Below, piece after piece: positions 7,349-15,904 of a DNA stretch of 64,000 nt. The DNA comes from Solirubrobacteraceae bacterium. Its GTDB lineage: Bacteria; Actinomycetota; Thermoleophilia; Solirubrobacterales; Solirubrobacteraceae. The notes beneath the pieces were generated by a model. That model was given only the letters and a program-made list of their open reading frames with translations. It ran no database searches and had not been told where the DNA came from. Each line of letters opens with the position of its first letter. Positions within the stretch are counted from its first letter, which is position 1. The translations under genes were made by a program, and so were the position numbers. Location: positions 1 to 64,000 of the forward strand of contig JADGPL010000017.1 in the NCBI GenBank assembly GCA_017882455.1, read 5' to 3'.

Positions 7349-9907
7349 GTGCGGCTTTCGAGTCTCCTCTACTTCTACGGGCGGAGGCTGCGTCGCCGTC
7401 CGGTGCAGGAGCTCCTCGCGGGTCTCGGGATCGCGATCGGCGTGGCGCTGGTGCTTGCGGTCCAGGTTGCCAACAGCAGCATCACAGACGCCTCGACCTC
7501 GATCGTTCGTGGCATCGCCGGCACCGCCACGTTGCAGCTCCGGTCGCGAGACTCCAATGGGTTTGACGAAGCTCTGCTCGCGAAGGTCCATCACTTGCCT
7601 GGTGTGGCACGCGCTGCCCCGATCCTCGAACAGGGCGCCACTCTCGTCGGCAGAAGCGATCGCAGCGTCGCCGTTGATCTTGCGAGCGCGGCCCCGGCGC
7701 TGCTGCGGCTTGACGGCGGCATCGTGCGCAACATCTCCGTCCACGACCTGACCAGCCCGGGCGTGATGCTTCCGACCGCCACGGCAGCGGCGCTCGGGCT
7801 CTCGCCCGCGGCGTTCCAGGCCGGTGAAGGCGCGGCGCCGCGGGTCACGCTCAACGTTCGCGGCCAAGCCCACTCGGTGCCGGTGCTGGCGGTCCTTGGC
7901 CCCGAATCGATCGGCGCGCTCTCCAACGCAATGGCCGCGATCTCGCCGATCTGGTGGGAGCAGAAGATCACAGGGCTCGGTTCCCGCGACACCCGCATCC
8001 TGGTAAAGACCGAGCCAGGTCGCCAGGCTCAGGTTGAGAGCGAGCTCCGTACGCTCGCGGCGGGACGTCTGACGGTGGCGCCCGCCGATCAAGACGTTGC
8101 GCTGCTCAAGCAGGCCGTGACGCCGAACACCGAGGCGACGGGCTTCTTTGCGCTCGTCAGCGCGATCGTGGGGTTTCTGCTGGCGTTCAACGCGATGCTG
8201 CTGACGGTGCCCGAGCGCCGGAGGATGATCGCCGACCTGCGAATACAAGGCCTTCGGCCTCGCCAGCTCGCAACGATGCTCCTCTTCCAGGCGCTCTGCC
8301 TCGGCGTCATGGCGTCTCTCGTCGGTCTGGTGGCTGGCGATGTCCTGTCGCGGACCATCTTCCATACGACACCTAGCTACCTCGCCACGGCCTTCCCGCT
8401 GGGTACACAGACCGTCGTTGGCCTATCAGCGGTTCTCATTTCCTTCGCCGGAGGCGTCATTGCGACATGCCTCGCCGCTGCTCCGCCGCTTTTCGATCTG
8501 CGCCGCAGCCGAGCCGTCGACGCTGTCTACTCAGAGGATGAGGAACCCGGTCAAGCTCTGGACCACCGAGCGCAGGTCCGGCTGTTCCTCGTTGGCGTCA
8601 TTGTGATGCTCGCCACCAACGGGCTGCTCATCTTCTGGCCCTCCGGGATCGTGGTTGCGACGATCGGGCTAGCGCTCGGGACGCTCCTTGCGATCCCGCT
8701 GGCATTCCGCCTCGCGTTGCGTCTCGCGGAGCGCCTCGCTTCGCTCACACCGCGGCTGAACACGCTGGCCGTTGCGGTGCGCGCATTGCGAGCCACGACC
8801 ATAAGGTCACTTGCGCTTGCAGCGACCGGCGCGATAGCGGTCTTCGGCTGCGTCGTCGCCGAAGACTCTCATTACGACCTGCTGCACGGCCTCTACAGCG
8901 ACTACTCCGAATACGTCTCAACCGCCAATCTCTGGGTCGTCAACAGCCATGATGACCTCGCTACCGTCAGCTTCCCGACCGGCACTTTGCCAGCGCGAAT
9001 CGCCTCGATCCCTGGCGTCTCGAGCGCCCGTGCCTACCAGGGCGGCTTCCTGGACTTCGCAGGCAGGCGAGTCTGGGTCATCGCCCGCGACGCGAGCACC
9101 CGTGGGATCATCCCCGTCAGCCAGCTCGAGGAAGGCGCCTCCTTCACGCCCGAAACACGCTTGCGAGAAGGCGGCTGGATCACCGTCTCCCAGCAGATCG
9201 CCACTGCTCACCACGTAAGGCCCGGCGACATGCTGACGCTCCCCACACCGACTGGCCCCACTGCCTTCCACATCGCTGCCACGACCACAAACCTCGGATG
9301 GACCTCTGGCGCGATCATCCTCAACAGCGCCGACTACCGCAAAGCCTGGGGCACCACCGATGCCAGCGCCCTGGAAATCGACACCCGTCCCGGCGCAAAC
9401 GTCGAATCCGTCAAGCGTGCCGTACAGCAAACCCTCGGGCCGAACGCCGCCTTCAAGGTGCAGAGCAGCGGCGAACGCGCTGCCCAAGCGGACGCGCTTG
9501 CCCGTCAAGGACTCAGCCGCATGAGCCAGATCTCGCTCATGCTGATGATCGCCGCCGCGCTCGCGATGGCGGCCGCGATGGGCGCGGGGATCTGGCAGCG
9601 CCGCTCCACGCTCGCCTCGCTGCGCATCCAAGGCTTCAGCGTCGGCCAGCTGCGGGCGATCCTCGCCTACGAGTCCCTTCTCGTCCTCGGCACAGGCGCC
9701 CTGGCGGGTGCCGTCTCCGGGGTGTACGGCCACCTCTTGAGCGACCGCTTCCTCAGGCTCACGACCGGGTTCCCCGCGCCGTTTGCCATCGCTGGTGCGC
9801 ACACGGTCCAGACGATCCTCGTGATCGTCTTCGCAGCGCTCCTGGCGTTGGCGATCCCCGGCTACGTCGCCTCCGGGGTCTCGCCGCAGTTGGCACTAGA
9901 GCGCTAG
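7349..9907 (+). CDS. Large two-lobe FtsX-type ABC permease (module A)
   Basis: 852 residues, GTG start two bases after the ATPase stop. It holds two FtsX/MacB permease halves: an N-terminal TM helix (about residues 15-40), a large extracytoplasmic domain, three TM helices (about 265-360), then a second TM (about 470), a second extracytoplasmic domain, and three C-terminal TM helices (about 725-840) ending in SPQLALER. This is the pseudo-dimeric ABC3 layout, so one chain can serve two ATPases. Substrate is unknown; linkage to the terpene synthase gene suggests a lipid or terpenoid. Module B has an equally long homologue (23763-26342). Confidence 0.9.
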   Translation: MRLSSLLYFYGRRLRRRPVQELLAGLGIAIGVALVLAVQVANSSITDASTSIVRGIAGTATLQLRSRDSNGFDEALLAKVHHLPGVARAAPILEQGATLVGRSDRSVAVDLASAAPALLRLDGGIVRNISVHDLTSPGVMLPTATAAALGLSPAAFQAGEGAAPRVTLNVRGQAHSVPVLAVLGPESIGALSNAMAAISPIWWEQKITGLGSRDTRILVKTEPGRQAQVESELRTLAAGRLTVAPADQDVALLKQAVTPNTEATGFFALVSAIVGFLLAFNAMLLTVPERRRMIADLRIQGLRPRQLATMLLFQALCLGVMASLVGLVAGDVLSRTIFHTTPSYLATAFPLGTQTVVGLSAVLISFAGGVIATCLAAAPPLFDLRRSRAVDAVYSEDEEPGQALDHRAQVRLFLVGVIVMLATNGLLIFWPSGIVVATIGLALGTLLAIPLAFRLALRLAERLASLTPRLNTLAVAVRALRATTIRSLALAATGAIAVFGCVVAEDSHYDLLHGLYSDYSEYVSTANLWVVNSHDDLATVSFPTGTLPARIASIPGVSSARAYQGGFLDFAGRRVWVIARDASTRGIIPVSQLEEGASFTPETRLREGGWITVSQQIATAHHVRPGDMLTLPTPTGPTAFHIAATTTNLGWTSGAIILNSADYRKAWGTTDASALEIDTRPGANVESVKRAVQQTLGPNAAFKVQSSGERAAQADALARQGLSRMSQISLMLMIAAALAMAAAMGAGIWQRRSTLASLRIQGFSVGQLRAILAYESLLVLGTGALAGAVSGVYGHLLSDRFLRLTTGFPAPFAIAGAHTVQTILVIVFAALLALAIPGYVASGVSPQLALER

Positions 9908-9961
9908 CCCAACCGCTCATGCCAAATAGAAACCGGGAGCGCGCCAGACCAGCATGGCTGC

Positions 9962-11095
9962 ATGCAAACCAAACGCAGCTCCAAACCGCTTGAACTAGCC
10001 ACACTCCTAACATCCGGCGCCAGCTACTGGCTGCACATCAACCCTCTCGCAAGACGCGAGATAGACCACTGGAAGCGTCGTGCCAGCGCGATCCCCAACG
10101 AGACCCTTCGGGCGCAGGCGCTGCACAAGCTCACGGGCGAGCGGCTGAACCCCGAGGCAGCCGCCTTCTTCGCGATCCTCGCTCCCCGGCGACACCGCAA
10201 GCAACTCATCAGGCTGATCGTCGCGTTTCAGGTCGTCTACGACTACCTCGACGCGATCAACGAGGCTCCACAAACCGCAAGTGTCCAAAACGGGCTTTGG
10301 CTCCACCGAGCACTCAACGACGCCGTAACCGCGCAGCCCAGCGCGGGCGACTACTACCGCTACCACCCCCAGAAGGACGACGGGGGATACATCAATGAGC
10401 TCGTTGACGTATGTCGAGTCGAGATCGCCAGGCTCCAACTCCAACCAGCGCTACGCGAGATCCTGCTGGGTGCGACCGAGCGCGTCGGTACAGCACAGAC
10501 CCGCAACCACGCCGTCCGTGTAGACGGCCAGGATCAGCTCGTCACGTGGGCAGGCGCCAGCTCCGGCCGCGATCGCTATCTCTGGTGGGAGCTAGCGGCC
10601 GGCGGCATCTCCTCCCTTGGCATTCACGCACTGTTCGCCGCAGCGGCAAGTCGAGCCACCGTCGATGAAGCGCGCAGCGTCGATGCCGCGTACTTCCCTC
10701 CCATATGCGCGATCAGTGCGCTCCTGGACAGCCTCGTTGACTACGCCGACGACACCGAGACCAACAACCCCAGCTTCGTCGGCCACTACCCCGCCGGCGT
10801 GGCAGCACGACGCTTCGGTGAGATCACCCACGAAGCCTGCACACTCCTACGCCCACTCAAACACGGCCGCCGACACGTCGTGCTCCTAGCCGGTATCGCG
10901 AGCTTCTACCTCTCCGCGCACGAGGCCCACAGCCCATTCGCGCACCCAGTCATGGAGTCAACACTCGATCAACTAGGCCCAATCACCCGCCCGATTCTCG
11001 CCGTGATGCGCCTCATGCGCCGACACGCCGGTGTCTCCAGCACCCAACAACAGCGGCCAAAACCCCAGGACATAGCGAGGAAAGCAGCCATCTGA
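9962..11095 (+). CDS. YtpB-type large-terpene synthase, DUF2600 (module A)
   Basis: 377 residues. Resembles the tetraprenyl-beta-curcumene synthase family (YtpB/DUF2600, class IB terpene synthases), which cyclise long C25-C35 prenyl diphosphates. Visible hallmarks: PLARREIDHWKRRASAIP near residue 28, the preserved KLTGERLNPEAAAFFAILAP segment, and the Asp-rich VVYDYLDAINE at about residue 92, the family's diphosphate/metal site. A second conserved acidic segment, SLVDYADDTETNN, lies near residue 258. The protein appears soluble or membrane-associated. It lies 54 bases after the permease on the same strand. The ATG at 9962 has no strong Shine-Dalgarno, so the start is less certain. The product cannot be predicted. 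Confidence 0.82.
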   Translation: MQTKRSSKPLELATLLTSGASYWLHINPLARREIDHWKRRASAIPNETLRAQALHKLTGERLNPEAAAFFAILAPRRHRKQLIRLIVAFQVVYDYLDAINEAPQTASVQNGLWLHRALNDAVTAQPSAGDYYRYHPQKDDGGYINELVDVCRVEIARLQLQPALREILLGATERVGTAQTRNHAVRVDGQDQLVTWAGASSGRDRYLWWELAAGGISSLGIHALFAAAASRATVDEARSVDAAYFPPICAISALLDSLVDYADDTETNNPSFVGHYPAGVAARRFGEITHEACTLLRPLKHGRRHVVLLAGIASFYLSAHEAHSPFAHPVMESTLDQLGPITRPILAVMRLMRRHAGVSSTQQQRPKPQDIARKAAI

Positions 11096-11113
11096 CAATC
11101 CGATCATCTGGCG

Positions 11114-11148
11114 GTGCCTTCGGAATAAGGCACACCGTGAATATTCAC
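11114..11148. promoter_or_regulatory. Hairpin plus adjacent palindrome between terpene synthase and winged-helix genes
   Basis: GTGCCTT (11114-11120), a 6-base loop and AAGGCAC (11127-11133) form a perfect 7-bp stem. It is followed after three bases by the perfect 12-bp palindrome GTGAATATTCAC (11137-11148). The first could be a terminator or attenuator; the second looks like a dimeric regulator's operator. No T-run follows the stem. Confidence 0.5.
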
Positions 11149-11195
11149 ACTTGCCACTATTCGAGCAGGGAATTCGGCGCGATGATCGTGTCGTC

Positions 11196-11717
11196 GTGAC
11201 TGAAGAGCTCCACGAGTCCCCCCCGCCGTCCGCCGTCCGAGGAAGCCAGCGGCTTCCCGGACCTGAGGCGGTTGTGGTGTCGAAGGTCGCGACTGAGCCA
11301 GTGCGAGCAGATGACGCCGGGGGCCCTGTTGGGCGCTCGGCGTCGCTCGCCTCTCGGGGCAGAGCTGGGAGGGCGGTGTGTATCGAGCTCTCTAGTGCTC
11401 AGGTCGACCAGGTCATTCGCGCAGCGTCCGGGGGGGAGGGAATCTCTGTGCTCCTGGGGGGTCTCAGTGGGTCTCGGGAGGCGATTGCGGCTGCGTGCAC
11501 AGGCCCTGATTGCGATCGGCGGTTGTCCTCTTCGCTTCTGTTCGGGTTGCTGGTGCTGGCTGTTTTTCCTCTAGACGGCGGCTTTCTCAGCAACAGCGAG
11601 GTTGCGCGCGAGCTGGGGATGAACCAGAGCACCGCTCACCGCTACATCTCCACGCTGGTAGAAGTCGGGTTGCTCGAGAGGGATCCTGGTTCGCGGCATT
11701 ACAGGCGCGCCGGATGA
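11196..11717 (+). CDS. Small winged-helix (IclR/MarR-like HTH) protein 1
   Basis: About 173 residues if started at the GTG at 11196; a GTG at 11274 behind GAGG is an alternative. A variable, probably disordered N-terminal stretch of about 60 residues is followed by a conserved module: IELSSAQVDQVIRAA, a helical linker, SSSLLFGLLVLAVFPLDGGFLS, then the HTH NSEVARELGMNQSTAHRYIS and wing VGLLERDPGSRHYRRAG. The HTH resembles the IclR N-terminal domain, but the IclR ligand domain is absent. Close paralogues follow at 11714 and lie at 28551. The repeated occurrence next to the exporter modules suggests a specific regulatory role. Confidence 0.75.
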   Translation: MTEELHESPPPSAVRGSQRLPGPEAVVVSKVATEPVRADDAGGPVGRSASLASRGRAGRAVCIELSSAQVDQVIRAASGGEGISVLLGGLSGSREAIAAACTGPDCDRRLSSSLLFGLLVLAVFPLDGGFLSNSEVARELGMNQSTAHRYISTLVEVGLLERDPGSRHYRRAG

Positions 11718-12103
11718 GCGCTATGAGGGACTCCCGAGCGAGTTCTGGCCCGCTGCCTGTCCGGGTCGAGCTTTCGCCCGTTCAAGTGGCCGTGATACGC
11801 CGTGAGGCGGCCGAGGCGGGACATATTGACTTCTTGCTCGCGGGCTCTGAGGATCGTCTAGGGGTGCTGGCGAGGGCGTATGAGGCGATCCCGAACAGTG
11901 ACGCGAGCGTCTCGTCGTCGCTGGTGGCCGGACTGCTTGTGCTGGCCGCATTTCCCAGGGATGGGAGCCTTGTGGGAAACGCTGAGCTCGCTCGTGCGCT
12001 GGGGATGAACTCGACTACCTGCCACCGCTACATCGGCACCCTCCTCGTCGCGGGCTTGGTTGAGAGAGACCCCGCGGCACGGAAATACAGGCTGGCCCGA
12101 TGA
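11714..12103 (+). CDS. Small winged-helix protein 2
   Basis: 129 residues, ATG overlapping the previous stop (ATGA). It has the same module as its neighbour with a much shorter N-terminus: VELSPVQVAVIRREAAEAGH, SSSLVAGLLVLAAFPRDG, HTH NAELARALGMNSTTCHRYIG, and wing VAGLVERDPAARKYRLAR. This is probably a tandem duplicate of the upstream gene. It has no sensor or enzymatic domain, so it should act by DNA binding, perhaps as a heterodimer with its neighbours (inference). Confidence 0.8.
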   Translation: MSAMRDSRASSGPLPVRVELSPVQVAVIRREAAEAGHIDFLLAGSEDRLGVLARAYEAIPNSDASVSSSLVAGLLVLAAFPRDGSLVGNAELARALGMNSTTCHRYIGTLLVAGLVERDPAARKYRLAR

Positions 12104-12227
12104 CTGGCGCCAGACCGATCTCGGCAGCGGCCATGGCACCGGCACCGATGGCTCAGGATGCGACGAAGGGAACGCGGCTGTATCCGCTGACGTGGGATCC
12201 TCACTCGCGGACGTGCAGGGTCGGCTC

Positions 12228-12710
12228 ATGAGCCCGGCAGGCCGCAGCATGCCCGTTTGGATGGAGGAGGTCGATCGTGCCAGAGCGCCCTCAGGGGTGA
12301 TGCGTAAACCGATCTCCCTGGGCACGGCACGGCCAGCGCGGGCTGTGTTGGCTCCGTCGCGACGCGATCCGCGGCAGGTGTGGCTGCGCCTCACAGACGA
12401 GCAGGTCAGCAGAGCGGTCCGTCAGGTCCCGCTGTTTGCGGTGTGGCTCGCAAGCATCCGGGGAATCCTGTGGCTACGGGCCGAGGCTGGCCTGGGGGAT
12501 AAGAAGCTCTCACGGCCCTTGCTCTACGGGTGGGTGGTGCTGGCAGCGATGCCTGCCGATGCGAGTCTCGTCCGTGCCAAAGACATCGCCGAAGAGGTCG
12601 GGCTTTCCGAAGAATCCGTCAAGCGGGCGCTTCGGACCCTTGCCGCGATTGGGCTGCTCGAACACGACCCCGTGAGCAATCGCTACAGGATGACGCTATG
12701 GCATCCGTAG
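12228..12710 (+). CDS. Small winged-helix protein 3 (diverged)
   Basis: 160 residues from the ATG at 12228 (AGGG at 12217-12220); in-frame GTG codons at 12192 and 12213 are alternatives. The core is recognisably the same family but more diverged: VWLRLTDEQVSRAVRQ, LSRPLLYGWVVLAAMPADASLV, HTH AKDIAEEVGLSEESVKRALR, wing AAIGLLEHDPVSNRYRM. It is the third of three tandem HTH genes after the module A terpene synthase. The first two couple by stop-start overlap; this one is separated by about 125 bases with no clear gene. Confidence 0.7.
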   Translation: MSPAGRSMPVWMEEVDRARAPSGVMRKPISLGTARPARAVLAPSRRDPRQVWLRLTDEQVSRAVRQVPLFAVWLASIRGILWLRAEAGLGDKKLSRPLLYGWVVLAAMPADASLVRAKDIAEEVGLSEESVKRALRTLAAIGLLEHDPVSNRYRMTLWHP

Positions 12711-12762
12711 GCGCACCGCCGCGCGGTTCCTACGATCAGCGGGCGGCGAAGCTGAATCCCGT

Positions 12763-13374
12763 ATGCACATCACGGGTTCCGCAATGAGGGTCGCTCGAGA
12801 CATAACCGACTACGGAGTCACGCTCGTCAGAGATTCCCAGGGGATAGCGAAGCTCGCAGCGCGGCTGTTTGGCGCCAGACACGTACCGTGTGTTGTCCTG
12901 ACGCAGCCGTCCGAGCGAGCGGAGCCCGTGCTGCCATTGCGCGAGGTTCGTGCGATCGCCGGCGCCGATGCCCTGATCTACCTCATATCGGACGAGTTGC
13001 TGCCCGAGTTCCGCAGAACGGTGGGCCCACAGCTCGCGCTCGCGTCGGGGATGGCCCGCATATTCTGGCCAGAGCTCACCCTGCAGAGCGACCCGTTCGA
13101 CCATCCCCTGGTCACGATCCTCGACGTCGAGCTCACAGAGAGCGCGCTAGCCGAGTTCGCCGCCCAGTTCGATCTGAGCCGCCCGCACATTCGCCGCGAG
13201 ATCAACATGCTCGAGGCCCTACGCGCAACCCTCTCCCGCCAAAACGCTCGCCTCAAGGCTGATCTAAGGCAATGCCAGCGCGAACTCGACGATAGGAATC
13301 AGGACCTGCGGGACGCCCTCGCTCGTGCCGAGCAAGCCGAGCGACAGCTACACGGGCCCGGACGTCAGCCATGA
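12763..13374 (+). CDS. Unrecognised protein with C-terminal coiled coil (module A)
   Basis: 203 residues from the ATG at 12763; the ATG at 12784 is also plausible. Family not recognised. Residues about 10-120 form an alpha/beta domain with DALIYLISDELLPEFRR and ARIFWPE, then DHPLVTILDVEL. Residues 125-145 carry LAEFAAQFDLSRPHIRREIN, and the C-terminal 60 residues form a heptad-rich, Arg/Glu/Gln-rich coiled coil. The protein at 29078-29728 next to module B has the same order and motifs (IYLITSDELLHGLRE, IRVWWPG, DHPLVIGLED, FAHEFDLSRPRVRTR). Both follow a small winged-helix gene, so the pair is conserved. Function unknown. Confidence 0.7.
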   Translation: MHITGSAMRVARDITDYGVTLVRDSQGIAKLAARLFGARHVPCVVLTQPSERAEPVLPLREVRAIAGADALIYLISDELLPEFRRTVGPQLALASGMARIFWPELTLQSDPFDHPLVTILDVELTESALAEFAAQFDLSRPHIRREINMLEALRATLSRQNARLKADLRQCQRELDDRNQDLRDALARAEQAERQLHGPGRQP

Positions 13375-13786
13375 GCGTGTCCCTGTTGTGAGCCGGACCG
13401 AGTTTCGTGGAGGCTTCAGCGAACCTCAGGGCCACCGTGTGTTCTGTGTGTTCGCCAGCTCCGGCGGCGGCGGCTTTGCTCTCTTCGACGGTTTCCGAGG
13501 CGGACTGGTTCGCCTCGAAGGGGATAGGTCTTGGAGCGTTCGCCAAGACACGCGGGCAGTCCCTGTCGAGCTTCGCATCGAGTCCTTCGATCGCGCGCCC
13601 GCTGTTGACCGCTGCAAGTAGTTCCTCCGGATCAAACCAGGGAAGACCCCCGATGGATGGGCCGCCGCAGGCGCCTATCTTCGGGCGATGTCCGTCCTCG
13701 AAGCAGATCTCCGGCCTCGACTCGAGACGCGCGGCGCCGCGCCGCGGGCGCTCTGCGCCGGCTGGACCTGATCGGAGTCGGCGCGC
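13375..13786. other. 412-base intergenic region, no gene recognised
   Basis: Open frames exist on both strands but none has a family match, a convincing ribosome site or a plausible protein composition. No clear promoter or terminator was seen. Confidence 0.4.
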
Positions 13787-15235
13787 GTGGCTAGGCCGGT
13801 GGTGTGTGTCGTGGGAGCAGGCACCGTGGGGCTCGAGGCCCTGCTGGCGGCCCGCGCTGCACTCGGCGCCAGCGTCGAGCTGCGTCTGATCGCGCCGGAT
13901 CGCGAGTTCCGCCATCGCCCGATGAGCGCCGCTTCGCTGTTCCGTCCCGCCCCCGAGCGCGGCGTCTCGATCGCCGAGATCGCGGGCCACGCCGGCGCCG
14001 ATCCGGTGGCCGACAGCGCCGTGGCCGTGTATGAGGTCGAGCGGCAGGTGCTCACACGCGACGGCGACACCGTCGACTTCGATTTCCTGCTGCTGGCCCT
14101 GGGCGCGCGATCGCGGCGGGCGTTGCGCCAGGGACACCTGTGGCAGCGGGGCGGCGATCCGAGCTTCCTCGACCAGATCATCTCGGGGATCCTCGCCGGC
14201 GAGGTTCGAAGCGTTGCCGTGGCGGCTCCCCGCGGCGCCCGCTGGCCGGTGCCGGCCTACGAGCTCGCTCTCGTGCTGGCCTGGACGGCGGCCGGGACCG
14301 AGGCGCGCGTCACGCTCATCACCGCCGAGGAGCATCCCCTTGCTGCGCTCGGGGCAGAGGCCACCGATTTGGTCGCTCGCGAGCTGGAGGCCGCCGGTGT
14401 CACGGTCATGGGCGGGGTCGAGCCGATCGACGAGTCCCGGGACGATGCCGATCCAGCCGAGCCCGTGCGCCTGGTCCTGGCGCCGGCCGATCCCACCGAG
14501 ATGCCTATCGGCGGCGGCTCGAGGGTCGGGTTCGACCGGTTGATCTCCCTGCCGACCGTCGACGGTCCGTTCCTCGCCGGGGTCAAGACCGATGCCGCCG
14601 GCTTCATCGAGGTCGACGAGGGCCTGAAGGTCTGCGCCAGCGAGCGTGTTTGGGCAGCCGGTGGCTGCATCGCGGCCGCACTCGAGCTGAGCGCGCTCGG
14701 GGCCCTGCAGGCAGACGCTGCGATCGGGGCGATCGCGGCCGCGATCACGGGGACCGAGGGGGACGGCGCCGCGTGGTCATCCGCTGCACCCGAGCTCACG
14801 GGGATGCTGCTCAGCGACCAGCGCGAGCAATGGCTTTCCGAGAACCCCGCGGGGACGCCTCAGCCCTCGACGCGCTGTCTCTGGTGGCCACCGGGAAGAG
14901 CCGTCGGACGGATGCTCGCCCAGCAGATCGCCGCCTGGGATCCCTCCGTGCACCAGGCGCTCCCCGATCACACCACCGGGCTGCCGATCCACGCACCCGT
15001 GGCGTTGGGCTGCAGCGAGCCCACCGTGGGCGCCGGCGCGGAGGTCACCGCGGTGGACCGAACGGCGAGGCTGCGGGATATCGAACAGCGACAGCTGATG
15101 GCGATCACACGCCGGGAGCACGCCGCCGACGCCGAGCTGCGAGCTCTGGACGCCCGGCTCCAAACGCTGAAGGCCCACCAGAAAGCGGTCATCGGCGAGC
15201 TTCAACAGCACGGCTATCTGACGCACCGCGCGTGA
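13787..15235 (+). CDS. FAD/NAD(P)-dependent oxidoreductase (SQR/NDH-2-like) with C-terminal coiled coil
   Basis: 482 residues, GTG start. The N-terminal Rossmann motif VVGAGTVGLEALLAARAALG binds FAD. FLLLALGARSRRAL marks the end of the first FAD segment, a second nucleotide-binding region lies at about residues 145-190 (VAVAAPRGARWPVPAYELAL), and VWAAGGCIAAA matches the C-terminal FAD motif. The overall layout resembles sulfide:quinone oxidoreductase and type II NADH dehydrogenase relatives, but no redox-active cysteine pair is apparent, so a quinone or NAD(P) role is unproven. The last 50 residues (RDIEQRQLMAITRREHAA and beyond) are a coiled coil, unusual for the family. Monocistronic. Confidence 0.72.
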   Translation: MARPVVCVVGAGTVGLEALLAARAALGASVELRLIAPDREFRHRPMSAASLFRPAPERGVSIAEIAGHAGADPVADSAVAVYEVERQVLTRDGDTVDFDFLLLALGARSRRALRQGHLWQRGGDPSFLDQIISGILAGEVRSVAVAAPRGARWPVPAYELALVLAWTAAGTEARVTLITAEEHPLAALGAEATDLVARELEAAGVTVMGGVEPIDESRDDADPAEPVRLVLAPADPTEMPIGGGSRVGFDRLISLPTVDGPFLAGVKTDAAGFIEVDEGLKVCASERVWAAGGCIAAALELSALGALQADAAIGAIAAAITGTEGDGAAWSSAAPELTGMLLSDQREQWLSENPAGTPQPSTRCLWWPPGRAVGRMLAQQIAAWDPSVHQALPDHTTGLPIHAPVALGCSEPTVGAGAEVTAVDRTARLRDIEQRQLMAITRREHAADAELRALDARLQTLKAHQKAVIGELQQHGYLTHRA

Positions 15236-15304
15236 CGCGCGCGCCACGGCGGATCGCGCTGCGCCACGGCCCGCGGCGCAGCGCGATCAGTGGCGCCGTG
15301 CAAG

Positions 15305-15613
15305 CTAGCCCCCCTCGGCGAGGAAGCGCCTGGCCTGGGGCGAGGGTTTGCGCTCCTCCGGCACCGGGAGACCGGCTACGAGCTCGTCGACCGTCACCCC
15401 GAGACCCTGGGCGAGGATCACCAGGGTCGTCAACCGCGGCTCCACGTGACCCTGCTCGATTTTGCCGATCTCGGTGCGGTGCAGCCTCGTGACGCTCGAG
15501 AGTCGCTCCTGCGAGAAGCCGGGCGCCTTGGCGGCACGCAGCCGCCGCACGTTCTCGGCGAAGCCCTCCAGGTATCCGGCGAGCTCCGCCTTGTAGGCGT
15601 CCATCGTGCTCAT
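15305..15613 (-). CDS. XRE-family helix-turn-helix repressor
   Basis: 102 residues. HTH_3/Cro-type domain: ENVRRLRAAKAPGFSQERLS, VTRLHRTEIGKIEQGHVEPR in the recognition region, and LTTLVILAQGLGVTVDELVA at about residues 20-80. A short C-terminal tail follows and there is no sensor domain. It is divergent from the TPP/FAD-Fe-S operon that starts at 15905. Two matching 24-bp elements lie 46-99 bases upstream of its start and are the likely binding sites, so it probably controls itself and the operon. Confidence 0.88.
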   Translation of the reverse strand: MSTMDAYKAELAGYLEGFAENVRRLRAAKAPGFSQERLSSVTRLHRTEIGKIEQGHVEPRLTTLVILAQGLGVTVDELVAGLPVPEERKPSPQARRFLAEGG

Positions 15614-15658
15614 CGCTCCACTCTCTCGGCTGCCAGAGCAAAAAGCGACCGATGTCCA

Positions 15659-15712
15659 TCTGCCAGCCTTATGACTGACCGACGCCCGTCTGCCAGCCTG
15701 ATGACTGGCAGA
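15659..15712. promoter_or_regulatory. Twin operator for the XRE repressor
   Basis: Two copies of a 24-bp element at 15659-15682 and 15689-15712, 30 bp apart centre to centre (about three helical turns). The second is a perfect dyad, TCTGCCAG - 8 bases - CTGGCAGA. The first keeps the left arm and has a decayed right arm (CTGACCGA). Same-face spacing suggests cooperative binding. Confidence 0.6.
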
Positions 15713-15751
15713 CGCCTATCCGTGAGGATCGATGGTGCGCTCCAGTCCATA

Positions 15752-15765
15752 CGAACGTATGTTCG
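15752..15765. promoter_or_regulatory. LexA/SOS-box-like element
   Basis: CGAACGTATGTTCG has the CGAAC-N4-GTTCG form of Gram-positive/actinobacterial LexA boxes and is a perfect dyad outside the centre. It overlaps a second palindrome, CATACGAACGTATG (15748-15761). It sits about 140 bases before the TPP enzyme start and about 140 from the XRE start. Which gene it would control is unclear. Confidence 0.4.
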
Positions 15766-15904
15766 CATAAAACGACCCGCGCGTGGGCTCTCCTGCGCGT
15801 AAGCTGTGCCGCTCCCCGTGCTCGGGCGAGCGGTCCGGGGAAGATGCGTCCCACGGTCTCCACGTGCGGGGGCGCCAGATCCAAAAAAACACGGAAAGGC
15901 GCAG

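Noticed and set aside
13375..13786. Small protein-coding gene between the coiled-coil protein and the FAD oxidoreductase
   Set aside because: Short frames on both strands lack ribosome sites and any family resemblance; composition is that of shadow frames.
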